Assembly (NCBI GenBank): GCA_001655195.1
Contig: LPNY01000021.1
Span: forward strand, 155,035 to 219,034
From: Arcobacter sp. EP1
Lineage (GTDB): Bacteria; Campylobacterota; Campylobacteria; Campylobacterales; Arcobacteraceae
Direction of reading: 5' to 3'
DNA length: 64,000 nucleotides
Positions within the stretch are counted from its first letter, which is position 1. Every line of letters starts with the position of its first letter. The notes under the pieces were generated by a model. The model saw only the letters and a program-made list of their open reading frames with translations. It had not been told where the DNA came from and searched no databases. A program made the position numbers and the translations under genes. Shown piece after piece: positions 1 to 9,247 of this stretch.

Positions 1-139
1 CAAAACGCCAAAATAAAAATGCGTAAACAGGAACACTTTTAATGGCATCTTGAACCATCAAAAATGTAACTCCCCAAGCAATGGCTACTGTTAATAATAA
101 GATATCAGCTTTAAATTCTAATAATTTAATTGTTTTCAA
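1..139 (-). CDS. EamA/DMT-family transporter, N-terminal fragment
   Basis: Only the first 46 codons lie in the window; the gene continues past the left edge. The start is TTG at 139, preceded on the minus strand by AAGGAAAATA as ribosome binding site. The fragment begins with about ten polar residues, then a membrane segment containing AIAWGVTFLMVQDAI and later FLFWRF, the typical first-helix pattern of drug/metabolite (EamA) exporters. The substrate cannot be told from this piece. It is divergent from the amino-acid ABC operon. Confidence 0.7.
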   Translation of the reverse strand, partial: MKTIKLLEFKADILLLTVAIAWGVTFLMVQDAIKSVPVYAFLFWRF

Positions 140-317
140 ATATTTTCCTTCAAAAAAACGAATATTATCAAAATAATAATTAATTTTAAAAAAAAGTATA
201 AAAACCTCATAATTATGTCATACTTATGTCTTATACTGTTTTAAAATTTTTTACATTAGAATGAAAGATTGTATAAAAAATTTGGGGTAACCAAAAAGTA
301 ATAAATAAAGAGTACGA
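140..317. promoter_or_regulatory. Divergent intergenic region
   Basis: This 178-nt, very AT-rich spacer separates the EamA gene (leftward) from the amino-acid ABC operon (rightward). A TATACT hexamer at 232-237 could be a -10 box for the rightward operon, but no good -35 stands 17 nt before it. AAAGAG at 307-312 is a weak ribosome binding site for the ATG at 318. No hairpin or other signal stands out. Confidence 0.35.
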
Positions 318-1061
318 ATGAATGACAAACTTGTAATTGACATGCGAAGTATTGATAAATACTATGATGACTTCCATGTTCTAAAGAATATTAATTTTAG
401 CGTTAAACAAGGGGAAATCGTCGTTGTTTGTGGGCCATCAGGTTCAGGAAAATCAACACTGATTCGATGTATTAACGGTCTAGAAGATATTGATGATGGT
501 GAAATTATGGTTGATGATATCAATATTCATCAAAGTAAAAAAAACCTCAAAGAGATACGAAGCGAAGTTGGAATGGTATTTCAACACTTTAATCTTTTCC
601 CTCACTTAACAATTTTAGAAAATATCACCCTCGCACAAACATTAGTTAAAAAAATATCTAAAAAAGATGCAGAACACATTGCAATGGGACTACTTGAAAA
701 AGTAAAACTTCAAGACAAAGCATACTCTTATCCAGCAGATTTAAGTGGTGGACAAAAACAACGAGTTGCTATTGGACGAAGTTTAGCAATGAAACCAAAA
801 GTATTATTGTTTGATGAACCAACATCAGCATTAGACCCAGAAACCATTGGGGATGTTTTATCAGTAATGCAAGATTTAGCACGAGAGAACTATACATTAG
901 TATGTGTTACTCACGAAATGGGTTTTGCTAAAGAAGTGGGTGACCGTATTGTCTTTATGGACCACGGTGTTATTGTTGAAGAGAATACTCCTGAGGAGTT
1001 CTTTAACAATCCACAATCAGACCGTGCTAAAAAATTCTTAAATGAAATTTTAGTGCACTAA
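318..1061 (+). CDS. Polar amino-acid ABC transporter, ATP-binding protein
   Basis: Cytoplasmic ATPase that powers amino-acid uptake with the binding protein and permease encoded next. Its 247 aa show Walker A GPSGSGKS at 39-46, Q-loop [10 protein letters not shown] near 87-96, signature LSGGQKQR at 142-149, and Walker [12 protein letters not shown] ending at 173, followed by the H-loop VTHEMGFA. This is the GlnQ/HisP/PEB1C pattern and length. The gap to the next gene is 32 nt, so one operon is likely. The amino acid carried cannot be named from sequence. Confidence 0.93.
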   Translation: MNDKLVIDMRSIDKYYDDFHVLKNINFSVKQGEIVVVCGPSGSGKSTLIRCINGLEDIDDGEIMVDDINIHQSKKNLKEIRSEVGMVFQHFNLFPHLTILENITLAQTLVKKISKKDAEHIAMGLLEKVKLQDKAYSYPADLSGGQKQRVAIGRSLAMKPKVLLFDEPTSALDPETIGDVLSVMQDLARENYTLVCVTHEMGFAKEVGDRIVFMDHGVIVEENTPEEFFNNPQSDRAKKFLNEILVH

Positions 1062-1093
1062 AATCAAGATTTACATTAAACTAAGGAGAAACA

Positions 1094-1903
1094 ATGAAAA
1101 AAATCGTTTTAGCATTAGCAGTGCTTTTTACATCATCACTTTTTGCGGATGATATCAACCTATGGAAAAAATCGACGCTTAACAAAATTTTAGAGCGTGG
1201 AGAGATGCAAGTTTGTATGGAACCTGGTTACATGCCATTTGAAATGAAAGACAAAAAAGGTCGAATCATTGGATACGATGTGGACATGGCTAAAAAAATG
1301 GCAAAAGAGATGGGTGTAAAAGCTAAATTCCTTCCAACGGCTTGGGATGGGATTATTGCAGCACTTATCACTGGTAAATGTGATATTATTATGTCAGGTA
1401 TGACAATTACTCAACAAAGAAACTTAAAAGTAAACTTTGCAAACCCTTACATTGTTGTTGGACAAACACTAATGATGAAAAAAGGTCTTCCTGCAAAATC
1501 TGCTAAAGAGTTAGATAAACCAGAATATACAATTGCTACAAAACTTGGTGTTACAGGTGAAATTGCAACACGAAAATTCTTCAAAAAAGCAAAAATCGTA
1601 ACGTTTGAAACAGAAGCTGACGCGGCAAGTGAAGTGTTAAATGGACGAGCTGATGCTATGGTTTATGACCAACCTTACAACGTACTGTTTATGTCTGATA
1701 AAGGTAAAGGTAAATTAGTTCACTTAGATACACCATTAACATATGAGCCATTAGGGTGGGCTATTAGAAAAGGTGATCCAGATTTTCTTAACTGGTTAAA
1801 CAACTTCTTACAACAAATGAAAGAAGACAAAGTTGTTAATTTCCATGCTAACCTTTACAAAAAATGGTTACAAGATACTAAATGGCTTAAAAGAGTTCAA
1901 TAA
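1094..1903 (+). CDS. Amino-acid ABC transporter, periplasmic binding protein
   Basis: Solute-binding protein of family 3 (SBP_bac_3), 269 aa. Residues 1-18 form a Sec signal peptide (MKK, a hydrophobic core, then FA before DDIN). The family-3 signature appears as GYDVDMAKKMAKEM near residue 60, and the mid-protein stretch SGMTITQQRNLKVNFANPY is typical. A strong AAGGAG (1083-1088) lies 5 nt before the ATG. The stop overlaps the permease start (TAATG), indicating translational coupling. The ligand is probably a polar amino acid, by inference from family. Confidence 0.92.
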   Translation: MKKIVLALAVLFTSSLFADDINLWKKSTLNKILERGEMQVCMEPGYMPFEMKDKKGRIIGYDVDMAKKMAKEMGVKAKFLPTAWDGIIAALITGKCDIIMSGMTITQQRNLKVNFANPYIVVGQTLMMKKGLPAKSAKELDKPEYTIATKLGVTGEIATRKFFKKAKIVTFETEADAASEVLNGRADAMVYDQPYNVLFMSDKGKGKLVHLDTPLTYEPLGWAIRKGDPDFLNWLNNFLQQMKEDKVVNFHANLYKKWLQDTKWLKRVQ

Positions 1904-2877
1904 TGAGAAGAAAGAAGTCAGTCTCTTTCGCACAAAATAAAACCATCGGGCATTTTATTGCCCTTGGTTTTTACGTTGCGTTAGGTTATTTTTTATTTTT
2001 AGCCGCTTCAAACATGAACTATGTTTGGAAATGGAATTCGATTCCAAAATATTTTGCATATGAACAAACAATTTCCATTGAAGCTCCTGCTAATGGAGTC
2101 TTTGCAGAAGAAAATGGAAAATATTTTGTAATTACAGTAGATAATGAAAAAGAGCCTTTAGAAATCACCCCTGATTACTCTTTTGAGTATGAAATTGGGG
2201 AAGATGTTTATGAAGGAGATGCAGTAGCATCTAAAACAGAAATGAAAGCAGGACCAATGCTTCATGGTATTTGGATTACTATCAAAATATCTGTTCTTGC
2301 GGCACTTTTAACCTTTGTTATTGGTGTCGTCATTGCCTTTATGAAACTTTCATCTTATCAATTCTTAAAAGATATTGCGTCAGTTTATATTGCTGTAATT
2401 AGAGGAACTCCTCTTTTAGTTCAAATTTTCTTATTCTACTTTATTGTTGCAAATATTTTTGAGCTTGAACGATTTGTTGCAGGTGTTCTTTCACTTGGTA
2501 TTTTCTTTGGTGCATATATGGCTGAGATTTTACGAGGAGCTATTCAATCAATCGATAAAGGACAAGTTGAAGCGGCACAATCATTAGGGATGTCATATTT
2601 TCAAACAATGCGACACATTATTTTACCCCAAGCATTTAAACGTGCTTTACCAACACTAGTAGGTGAGATGATTGCCTTAGTCAAAGACTCATCACTAGTA
2701 TCAGTTATCTCTATTACTGATTTAACAAAAGTGGGTCGAGAAATTGTTGCAAATACTTTCTCTCCATTTGAGACGTGGATTGTTGTTGCGATGATGTATT
2801 TATGTATTACCTTCTCACTATCATACCTAGGTCACGTCCTAGAGAAAAAAATGCAAGCTAAAGGTGGAATGAGCTAA
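1903..2877 (+). CDS. Amino-acid ABC transporter permease with extra N-terminal domain
   Basis: HisM/GlnP-type inner-membrane permease. The C-terminal ~215 residues carry the usual helices and the EAA loop (EAAQSLGMSYFQTMRHIILP), which docks the ATPase. At 324 aa it is about 100 residues longer than typical members. The N-terminus has its own membrane helix (about 16-36), then about 65 hydrophilic residues, before the first standard helix near 125. That insert lies outside the core permease fold and probably faces the periplasm. The start codon overlaps the preceding stop by one base. Confidence 0.9.
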   Translation: MRRKKSVSFAQNKTIGHFIALGFYVALGYFLFLAASNMNYVWKWNSIPKYFAYEQTISIEAPANGVFAEENGKYFVITVDNEKEPLEITPDYSFEYEIGEDVYEGDAVASKTEMKAGPMLHGIWITIKISVLAALLTFVIGVVIAFMKLSSYQFLKDIASVYIAVIRGTPLLVQIFLFYFIVANIFELERFVAGVLSLGIFFGAYMAEILRGAIQSIDKGQVEAAQSLGMSYFQTMRHIILPQAFKRALPTLVGEMIALVKDSSLVSVISITDLTKVGREIVANTFSPFETWIVVAMMYLCITFSLSYLGHVLEKKMQAKGGMS

Positions 2878-2879
2878 TC

Positions 2880-3518
2880 ATGTCCGCGTTTTTTGATCTA
2901 TTATTGCAAAATTCTATCACGTTTTTTGCGATAATGGACCCTATTGGGATCAGTGCACTTGTGCTCTCACTTGTTAGTGCCAATGTCACCAAACAAGAGA
3001 TGAATCAAGTAGCTTCCAAAGCTACCATAACTATTATTATCGCTTTTTTTGTTGTACTTGTTGGTGGAGATTTTATTCTAAGACTTTTTGGAATTGACCA
3101 ACACTCTTTAAAAGTTATGGGTGGAATTGTTCTTATTTTAACTGCTTTACAAATGATTACAGGTGGTAAGAAAAACAAAAAACAGACCAAAGAAGAACAA
3201 GAAGAAGCCAAAGAACAAGAAGATTTATCAGTAATTCCTATTGGTATTCCTATTACTTTTGGACCAGGACTTTTTACAACAATTATTATTTTTAAACAAG
3301 AGTCACATAGCTTTGTTGATATGACAGCTCTCATTATTGCTTTTTTAATTAATGCTCTTATTATTTATCTTGCTTTTAAAAACTCTATTTATATTAAAAA
3401 ATATTTAGGAATTACGGGGCAAAATATTATTACAAAACTTATGGGACTTATTGTTGGAGCTATTGCAGTTCAATTTATTGTTAGCGGTATTGTGAATCTT
3501 GCCAAGGGCTACTTATGA
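2880..3518 (+). CDS. MarC/UPF0056 family membrane protein
   Basis: Integral membrane protein of 212 aa, the normal MarC length, with about six hydrophobic segments. It opens with the family-like SITFFAIMDPIGISALVLSL, has a charged Lys/Glu-rich cytoplasmic loop near residues 96-117, then GIPITFGPG, a conserved MarC stretch. No firm biochemical role is known for the family, and the old link to multiple antibiotic resistance is doubtful. It begins 3 nt after the permease stop. Its TGA stop (3516-3518) overlaps the next start (ATGA). Confidence 0.88.
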   Translation: MSAFFDLLLQNSITFFAIMDPIGISALVLSLVSANVTKQEMNQVASKATITIIIAFFVVLVGGDFILRLFGIDQHSLKVMGGIVLILTALQMITGGKKNKKQTKEEQEEAKEQEDLSVIPIGIPITFGPGLFTTIIIFKQESHSFVDMTALIIAFLINALIIYLAFKNSIYIKKYLGITGQNIITKLMGLIVGAIAVQFIVSGIVNLAKGYL

Positions 3519-4129
3519 TTAGTGAAGTCATTTTAAAAGGCTTCATTGTTACTATTTCACTGATTGTTGCAATTGGAGCTCAAAATGCATACGTTTTAAA
3601 ACTAGGACTTCTTAAACAACACGTTCTCAAAGCCGTTCTTATTTGCATTTTTTTTGATTTTCTTCTTATTTCTGCTGGAGTTTTAGGATTAGGTTATTTT
3701 ATTCAAGGAAATCAATTTCTAATTAATATCATTGCATTTATTGGTATTGCTTTTTTATGTATCTACGCTTTTTTATCCTTTAAATCAGCGTTAAAAAACG
3801 AGAGTTTAGAAATAGATGGTAATGTTAAAACTAATCCACTTAAACAAGTTATCTCAATGTTATTAGTTTTTACCCTACTAAATCCTCATACCTACTTAGA
3901 CACTGTTTTGCTCATTGGTGGTATCGGAGCAAATATTGAAGTTGATTTAAAACCCTACTTTCTTTTGGGTGCAATTATGGGCTCAACAGTTTGGTTCTTT
4001 GCTCTAGGATTTGGGGCACGAGTATTAATTCCTCTATTTAAAAAACCAATCACGTGGAAAATACTAGATATTAGTATTGGGTTTATTATGTTAAGCATTG
4101 CTTACTCACTCATAGATTTAATCAAATAA
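3515..4129 (+). CDS. LysE/ArgO family amino-acid exporter
   Basis: Inner-membrane exporter of 204 aa, the usual LysE/ArgO size. Early [17 protein letters not shown] and central [16 protein letters not shown] are hallmarks of the basic-amino-acid exporter branch. About six membrane segments are visible. The ATGA overlap with marC places it at the end of the five-gene transport operon, so uptake and efflux of amino acids may be co-expressed. Arginine or lysine as substrate is inference from family. Confidence 0.88.
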   Translation: MISEVILKGFIVTISLIVAIGAQNAYVLKLGLLKQHVLKAVLICIFFDFLLISAGVLGLGYFIQGNQFLINIIAFIGIAFLCIYAFLSFKSALKNESLEIDGNVKTNPLKQVISMLLVFTLLNPHTYLDTVLLIGGIGANIEVDLKPYFLLGAIMGSTVWFFALGFGARVLIPLFKKPITWKILDISIGFIMLSIAYSLIDLIK

Positions 4130-4175
4130 TCGTTATAATCGCGAAAATAATTACTACTTTATAAAAAGGATTGTG

Positions 4176-5294
4176 ATGGAATTCACACTTGAAGCAACAC
4201 GAGGGAAAGCCCGAGCTGCTACTATTAAAACAGCCCATAGTACTATTCAAACCCCTGTATTTATGCCAGTGGGGACTCAAGGAACTGTAAAAACCCTTGA
4301 TGCTAATGATATGTTAAGTATGGGTGCAAAAATTATTTTAGGAAATACCTATCATCTCTATTTACGGCCAGGAAGTAAATTGATTAAAAAATTTGGTGGA
4401 CTTCATGGTTTTTCAAAATTTCCAAACTCATTTTTAACTGACTCGGGAGGTTTCCAAGCTTTTTCCCTATCAGATAATTCAAAACCTGATGAAAAAGGAA
4501 TCATGTTTAAATCTCATATTGATGGAAGTAAACACTATTTTACTCCGCAATCTGTGCTTGATACGCAGTATGACTTAGGTAGTGATATTATGATGATTTT
4601 AGATGATCTTGTTGCTCTTCCAAATACAGATGAACGAATTCAAACATCAATTGAACGAACAACAAAATGGGCACAAGAAGCCATAGAGTACCATAAAGAA
4701 CAACAAGAAAAAGGTATTGGAGTTAATCAAAATATCTTTGCAATTATTCAAGGGGGAACCAATAAAAAGTTTCGTCAACTCAGTGCTGAACAACTCTGTT
4801 CTCTAACAGACTACGACGGGTATGCTATTGGGGGATTAAGTGTGGGAGAACCCAATCAAGATATGTATGATACTGTAGATTGGACAACCCAATTTATGCC
4901 AGAAGATAAACCCCGTTATTTAATGGGTGTTGGTCTACCTGAGGACCTCATCGAAAATATTGACCGAGGTGTTGATATGTTTGATTGTGTTATGCCTACA
5001 CGAAATGCTAGAAATGGAACACTTTTTACAAGCTTTGGGAGAATCAATATTCGTGGTGCAAAATTTAAAGAAGATGATCAACCAATTGATCCAGAGTGTA
5101 CCTGTTACGCCTGTCAAAACTTCACTAGGGCTTATTTAAATCATCTTTATCGAGCAGGAGAAATGACCTATTTTAGATTGGGTTCAATGCACAATATTCA
5201 TTATTATTTAAATTTGATGAAAGAAGCGCGAGCTGCAATCTTAGAAGATCGTTGGGAAAGTTTTAAAAAAGAGTTTTACGACAAACGTTCTTAA
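4176..5294 (+). CDS. tgt: tRNA-guanine (queuine) transglycosylase
   Basis: Exchanges guanine-34 for preQ1 in GUN-anticodon tRNAs, a queuosine pathway step in the cytoplasm. The product is 372 aa. It shows [12 protein letters not shown] (substrate-binding Asp), the GGLSVGE loop, [13 protein letters not shown] containing the nucleophilic Asp, and the zinc site CTCYAC with a later His (MHNIHYY). I start at ATG 4176 because AAAAGGA (4164-4170) lies 5 nt upstream; an adjacent GTG at 4173 is less well placed. It stands alone, with TATAAT-like sequence upstream, and ends in a strong hairpin. Confidence 0.96.
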   Translation: MEFTLEATRGKARAATIKTAHSTIQTPVFMPVGTQGTVKTLDANDMLSMGAKIILGNTYHLYLRPGSKLIKKFGGLHGFSKFPNSFLTDSGGFQAFSLSDNSKPDEKGIMFKSHIDGSKHYFTPQSVLDTQYDLGSDIMMILDDLVALPNTDERIQTSIERTTKWAQEAIEYHKEQQEKGIGVNQNIFAIIQGGTNKKFRQLSAEQLCSLTDYDGYAIGGLSVGEPNQDMYDTVDWTTQFMPEDKPRYLMGVGLPEDLIENIDRGVDMFDCVMPTRNARNGTLFTSFGRINIRGAKFKEDDQPIDPECTCYACQNFTRAYLNHLYRAGEMTYFRLGSMHNIHYYLNLMKEARAAILEDRWESFKKEFYDKRS

Positions 5295-5299
5295 CTAAC

Positions 5300-5331
5300 A
5301 ATAGTGAAGCAAGGAGAGTTGCTTCACTATT
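5300..5331. terminator. Bidirectional terminator between tgt and the Tad operon
   Basis: A perfect 13-bp inverted repeat (5300-5312 with 5319-5331) and 6-nt loop GGAGAG lies between two convergent genes. It starts 5 nt after the tgt stop and ends just before the secretin stop, so it can serve both transcripts. Short T runs follow on the plus strand only. Confidence 0.75.
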
Positions 5332-5332
5332 T

Positions 5333-6784
5333 CTAATAACCAAGAATTTTTTTCATACGCTCTTCGTGAAGTTCTTGGTTTATTTTCTGCTTATTTTGTT
5401 TTTTCACAGGAGCAACTTTTACTTTTTTTACCTCCTCTTTTTTTTCTTTTTCATATTTTTCATTCTTTTTCATAATTTCACGTAAATCTCTTTTTTTATT
5501 AATCAATTCTTGTTGTTGATTATTATTTTTTGCATCAACAACCTCAGGTGTAATAAAAAAGACTAATTCACTCTGTCCAGAAGTAAAAGCCTCACTTCTA
5601 AAAATTCGCCCAATGATTGGTAAGTCTCCAAGTAATGGTATCTTTTCATAGTTTTTTGCGTCGTTACTATTAATTAGTCCGCCTAAAACAATTGTCGATT
5701 TATTTTTAGCTACAACATAGGTATTTACTGATTTATCTGAAAAACTTGGTATTCCATCTACGGTATTTGCCCAATCAATTTTTGTTGATTTTGTTAAAAT
5801 TTCTAAATTTACAAAATCGTGATCAACAATCTCTTTAGCTTTGACTTCTAATTCTAATCCATATTTTAAAGGTTTAACTTCGGTTACTGGCACCCCCTCT
5901 TTGGAAGTCGTTTGTAATTTTAAATAGATTGTTCCACCTGCATGAAATTTTGCATCTTTATTTTCAACTGTTATTAAATTAGTTTCATCTAATATTTTTG
6001 CAACACCTTGAGTTTGTAAGTAGTTTAATACTAATCCAACATTAAATCCACTTGATAATATATTAGCTGCTGCGGTTAACCCACCTGTTAGTGTAACTGC
6101 ACCCTCAACGGCATCTGCAACTTGTGGAGTGTAACCTGCCAATTTACTTTTATCCGTATAGATTGTTTTTGTAGTTCCATAAGAAGTAGTATAATTTTGA
6201 AAATTGTAGTACCACTTATTCTTAATCTCTTTTCCTTGAGCATTATTGATTTCTGCCACATAAAGCTTCACTCGTATCATCTTGTTTGGATTTTCAATGG
6301 TTGTTAAATTGATAATATCTTTCTCTTTATCCAATCCAATTTTAACAAGCATGTCTGTAATCTTTTCACGATGTTTAATCGAAGTAATAGAACCTCGTAA
6401 AACTACTTTTCCCTTAGTTTGCTCAATACGAACATTGGGAGAAATGATTTGTGCCAATTCAATTACAGTTCCTAGATCTTGAGTAATATAACACTCTAAC
6501 TGTTGACTCTTTCCATTACTAAATGTTATAAAAAGTGATGTTTTCCCTACTTCTTTAGCAAATATTTTAATTGCTTGCAAGGGTTTGCTTACACTTTTTT
6601 CAAAGCTAACATCAATATTTAGATTATCTTTAATTTTAACCTTACTGATAATACTACTAAACTGTAATACTTTATAAGATCCTTTTTGTATAAAGATTTT
6701 TTTATCACCTAAATCTATATCTTCAAATGTAACATCGGCAAATAGTGAACCTACCGTGAATAATAAAACAAATAACGTTCTCAT
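5333..6784 (-). CDS. rcpA: Tad pilus secretin (RcpA/CpaC-like)
   Basis: Outer-membrane channel through which the Flp pilus leaves the cell. Of 483 aa, 1-16 are a signal peptide. Residues about 25-100 are an N-terminal pilus/secretin domain, about 105-165 resemble a BON domain, and about 250-417 are the secretin core, with VLGGLINSNDAKNYEKIPLLGD and PIIGRIFR near 366-396 and ELVFFITPEVV after it. The last ~60 residues form an unusual Lys/Glu-rich tail. It is the last gene of the Tad operon. Confidence 0.88.
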   Translation of the reverse strand: MRTLFVLLFTVGSLFADVTFEDIDLGDKKIFIQKGSYKVLQFSSIISKVKIKDNLNIDVSFEKSVSKPLQAIKIFAKEVGKTSLFITFSNGKSQQLECYITQDLGTVIELAQIISPNVRIEQTKGKVVLRGSITSIKHREKITDMLVKIGLDKEKDIINLTTIENPNKMIRVKLYVAEINNAQGKEIKNKWYYNFQNYTTSYGTTKTIYTDKSKLAGYTPQVADAVEGAVTLTGGLTAAANILSSGFNVGLVLNYLQTQGVAKILDETNLITVENKDAKFHAGGTIYLKLQTTSKEGVPVTEVKPLKYGLELEVKAKEIVDHDFVNLEILTKSTKIDWANTVDGIPSFSDKSVNTYVVAKNKSTIVLGGLINSNDAKNYEKIPLLGDLPIIGRIFRSEAFTSGQSELVFFITPEVVDAKNNNQQQELINKKRDLREIMKKNEKYEKEKKEEVKKVKVAPVKKQNKQKINQELHEERMKKILGY

Positions 6785-6794
6785 TGTCTACTCC

Positions 6795-7229
6795 TTACTG
6801 TGCCGTTAATGCCAAAGTACAATTAATAAAATTTGAGTTAGTTTCATTAAATGCGGCAATTTTCGATTGAATCGTATCATTATAGGTAATAACCCGCGTA
6901 TCCGTATAAGTTGCACTCACTGTTAAAACAACTTGATATTCATTAACTCCTGCTGTAGCAACTGTCTCTGTACAGAGAATATCACTACCAGCTATATCTG
7001 CAAAATAATTTACTTTCATATTGTTCATGCTTGATGCAATATCAGCATCATCTCTTCCTAATGCAATCATACGTGCTCCATATTGTGCCAAAAGATCAGT
7101 ATTTGACTTGACTCTTGCAATTGCAGCATAGTCAATTACCATAAAAAAAAGCGTTACAAATCCTACTATGAGTGTCATCCATAATAAGATTTGATCTACA
7201 AATGCCTTTTTTTTATTTTTTATTTGCAT
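6795..7229 (-). CDS. TadE/TadG-like pseudopilin candidate
   Basis: Unassigned 144-residue protein in the Tad operon. I start at ATG 7229 because AAGGA lies 8 nt upstream; the in-frame GTG at 7256 has no such site. The basic N-terminus (residues 4-8) is followed by AFVDQILLW and one long hydrophobic helix (to about 40), as in pseudopilins, then a mostly beta-like, Thr-rich domain with two Cys. The first codons overlap the end of rcpC by 17 nt. A minor pilin or membrane-anchored assembly role is inference. Confidence 0.65.
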   Translation of the reverse strand: MQIKNKKKAFVDQILLWMTLIVGFVTLFFMVIDYAAIARVKSNTDLLAQYGARMIALGRDDADIASSMNNMKVNYFADIAGSDILCTETVATAGVNEYQVVLTVSATYTDTRVITYNDTIQSKIAAFNETNSNFINCTLALTAQ

Positions 7230-8400
7230 GGAGTATATCCTTAGCACGTTTGTCACTAATTTTTACGGCTTCATTTTTATGTACATAACTTCCATCACAC
7301 ACTTCAAACCAATCTTTATTCACCTGTTTGGTATAAGGAATTAAATAATTTCTATAAACTTGTTTGAGTACTTTGCTTCGAACACTTGGTTTAGTTCGTA
7401 AATAGACTTTTCGTGAACTTCCTATTAAGAACTGATTTGTTGACTCACAACGAGCTTTTAAATTTGTCCGCATTACTTCACTTGAGCTTTGCGCTGGTAT
7501 TTTTGTATCAATATATTCAATAACCGCCGTTTTGGTTATCGCTTTATTTTTTGGTACATACAGTTTATGAGGGTAACTTCTTTTCACTGGTTTAGCACTT
7601 TTTTTCGTTGCTTTTTTATCACCATTTTTAGCAGTTTTAATCATGTCTGTTTTTTCTGGAACTCGTTTTTTAGGTAATTCTTTTGACACTTGCACCATCC
7701 ACAATTGTTTGCCTTTATTATAATCTTCCAATAGGGATAAAAGGGTTGCTTGTTTAATATCTAAGATCATTTCATTAGCATATTGTGTTACAAGTTCATA
7801 TGTCACTTTGTCTTTTTTCTTTTTAGGTTTTACTTTTTGTTTTATTTTTCTAAAAGTGTTATCAACCACTTCCCCCTTAATTAAAAATCCTAAAACCTGA
7901 ATGTTTTGAGCTACATAACGTACCTTATAATCCATGTTCTTTTTATCTTTACTTTTAGGGTAAACAGAAGCAATATGAATTCTATCTCCTTTATTAAGGG
8001 AGAAATTTGGGTTTTTAAACATACTAAACCCAATATTATAACTGCTGTTTTTAAAAGGTAAATTTTTGGCTTTCTCTTTAGTTTTCTCTTTAGAGAGTTT
8101 CTCTTTTCGGAACATTTCATCTTTATACATATCAATTTTTGTAAAATTGTTGATAATCTCTTTTTTAAGCATCGGCTTTCCTACCAAATACTTCTTGGCA
8201 ATGACAACACTCTTGATATCTTTTACCTGCACAAGATGATTCTTTTTCATATTTTTCTTTGCTACAAATACAGTAATTGTCGCTTCATTTACACGTTTTG
8301 TCTCTTCATTCTTTTTATAAAGATACAAGGCTGCTCCAATAGCTGAGATAAGCAACGAACCTAATACTAGAATAAGTGCAATTTGTTTATTAAATTTCAT
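7213..8400 (-). CDS. rcpC: RcpC/CpaB-like pilus assembly protein with C-terminal SH3-like domain
   Basis: Periplasmic partner of the Tad secretin. The 395 residues begin with one membrane helix (about 7-27), then a SAF-like region (VFVAKKNMKKNHLVQVKDIK, about 43-62) and an RcpC-type core with DRIHIASVYP. Lys-rich linkers follow. The C-terminal ~60 residues (VYLRTKPSVRSKVLKQVY, later DWFEVCDGSYVHKNEAVKI) resemble a bacterial SH3 domain, which is not a usual part of CpaB. It lies between tadC and the small pseudopilin gene. Confidence 0.75.
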   Translation of the reverse strand: MKFNKQIALILVLGSLLISAIGAALYLYKKNEETKRVNEATITVFVAKKNMKKNHLVQVKDIKSVVIAKKYLVGKPMLKKEIINNFTKIDMYKDEMFRKEKLSKEKTKEKAKNLPFKNSSYNIGFSMFKNPNFSLNKGDRIHIASVYPKSKDKKNMDYKVRYVAQNIQVLGFLIKGEVVDNTFRKIKQKVKPKKKKDKVTYELVTQYANEMILDIKQATLLSLLEDYNKGKQLWMVQVSKELPKKRVPEKTDMIKTAKNGDKKATKKSAKPVKRSYPHKLYVPKNKAITKTAVIEYIDTKIPAQSSSEVMRTNLKARCESTNQFLIGSSRKVYLRTKPSVRSKVLKQVYRNYLIPYTKQVNKDWFEVCDGSYVHKNEAVKISDKRAKDILHANKK

Positions 8401-8410
8401 AGCGTCTTCC

Positions 8411-9247
8411 TTAAAAACCGATATCTAATCTTCCTGCCATCATTGGAAATACGATAAACGCACCAACTGTTGGAAGAATAAATACAAAAATGATTAGCAT
8501 TAAATACAAACTTAGTGTATTTGCTTTACCTTTAATCTTATAGAACTCTTTTTGTCTCATTTCGTCACTTTGTGTAGAGAAAATATTTTTTACCCCAATT
8601 CCTGTATCTTCGTTAAGAATCAGGAAATCAATGATTTTATCAAACTCTCTACTATCAACACGTTTTTTTAGATTTTCATAGGCAATACGTGTTGAAAAAT
8701 TTGACATTTCATACTCCAAAATAGCTATCTCTTTTAGCAATTCATCATCAATGATATTTTTTGCCTCTCGTGAAACTTTAAAGAAAGCATTTTTTAAACC
8801 ACCACCTGCTTCTAAAATAACATTTGTCAAGTCTAAAAAAACACCTAAATCTTTTTCTATTTTAGAAACACGCTCGGACTTACTAATGTATAAAAATATT
8901 TGTCCACCAAAAGCGATTGATATAAGTCCAAGTAAAATAGAAAAAATTGCAATCTTTAAAGGGACAAAAAAAGGCAAAATACCAGCAATAAGCAGTCCAA
9001 TAAGCACAAACATTAAACGTGCTTCATTGTATTCTTTAACTGTTGTACCTGCTTGAATGATTTTTAGTTTAAAGGCTTCACTGGATAATTTTTTATGACT
9101 ATGCTGTTCTTCAATAATTGAACTCGTACTTAATTTCGATAATAAAACAATATTTTTTTGACGTTTAACTCTATCATAAAAATACCACGCTAAAACAATT
9201 AGTGTTACCGTTACTATGGGAACTATTATTATTGTATAAATCATCAT
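8411..9247 (-). CDS. tadC: Tad inner-membrane platform protein TadC
   Basis: T2SS-F family integral membrane protein (278 aa) that, with TadB, forms the inner-membrane platform driven by TadA. There is one N-terminal helix, a pair near 75-125, a cytoplasmic F domain with LGVFLDLTNVILEAGGGLKNAF and later DTGIGVKNIFSTQSDEMR, and a final helix pair. The start overlaps the tadB stop by 4 nt (ATGA). Order and length match tadC in Tad loci. Confidence 0.88.
   Translation of the reverse strand: MMIYTIIIVPIVTVTLIVLAWYFYDRVKRQKNIVLLSKLSTSSIIEEQHSHKKLSSEAFKLKIIQAGTTVKEYNEARLMFVLIGLLIAGILPFFVPLKIAIFSILLGLISIAFGGQIFLYISKSERVSKIEKDLGVFLDLTNVILEAGGGLKNAFFKVSREAKNIIDDELLKEIAILEYEMSNFSTRIAYENLKKRVDSREFDKIIDFLILNEDTGIGVKNIFSTQSDEMRQKEFYKIKGKANTLSLYLMLIIFVFILPTVGAFIVFPMMAGRLDIGF

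Noticed and set aside
7230-7256. GTG start for the small pseudopilin
   Set aside because: No Shine-Dalgarno precedes it, while ATG 7229 has AAGGA at 8 nt and leaves a short basic leader as in prepilins.
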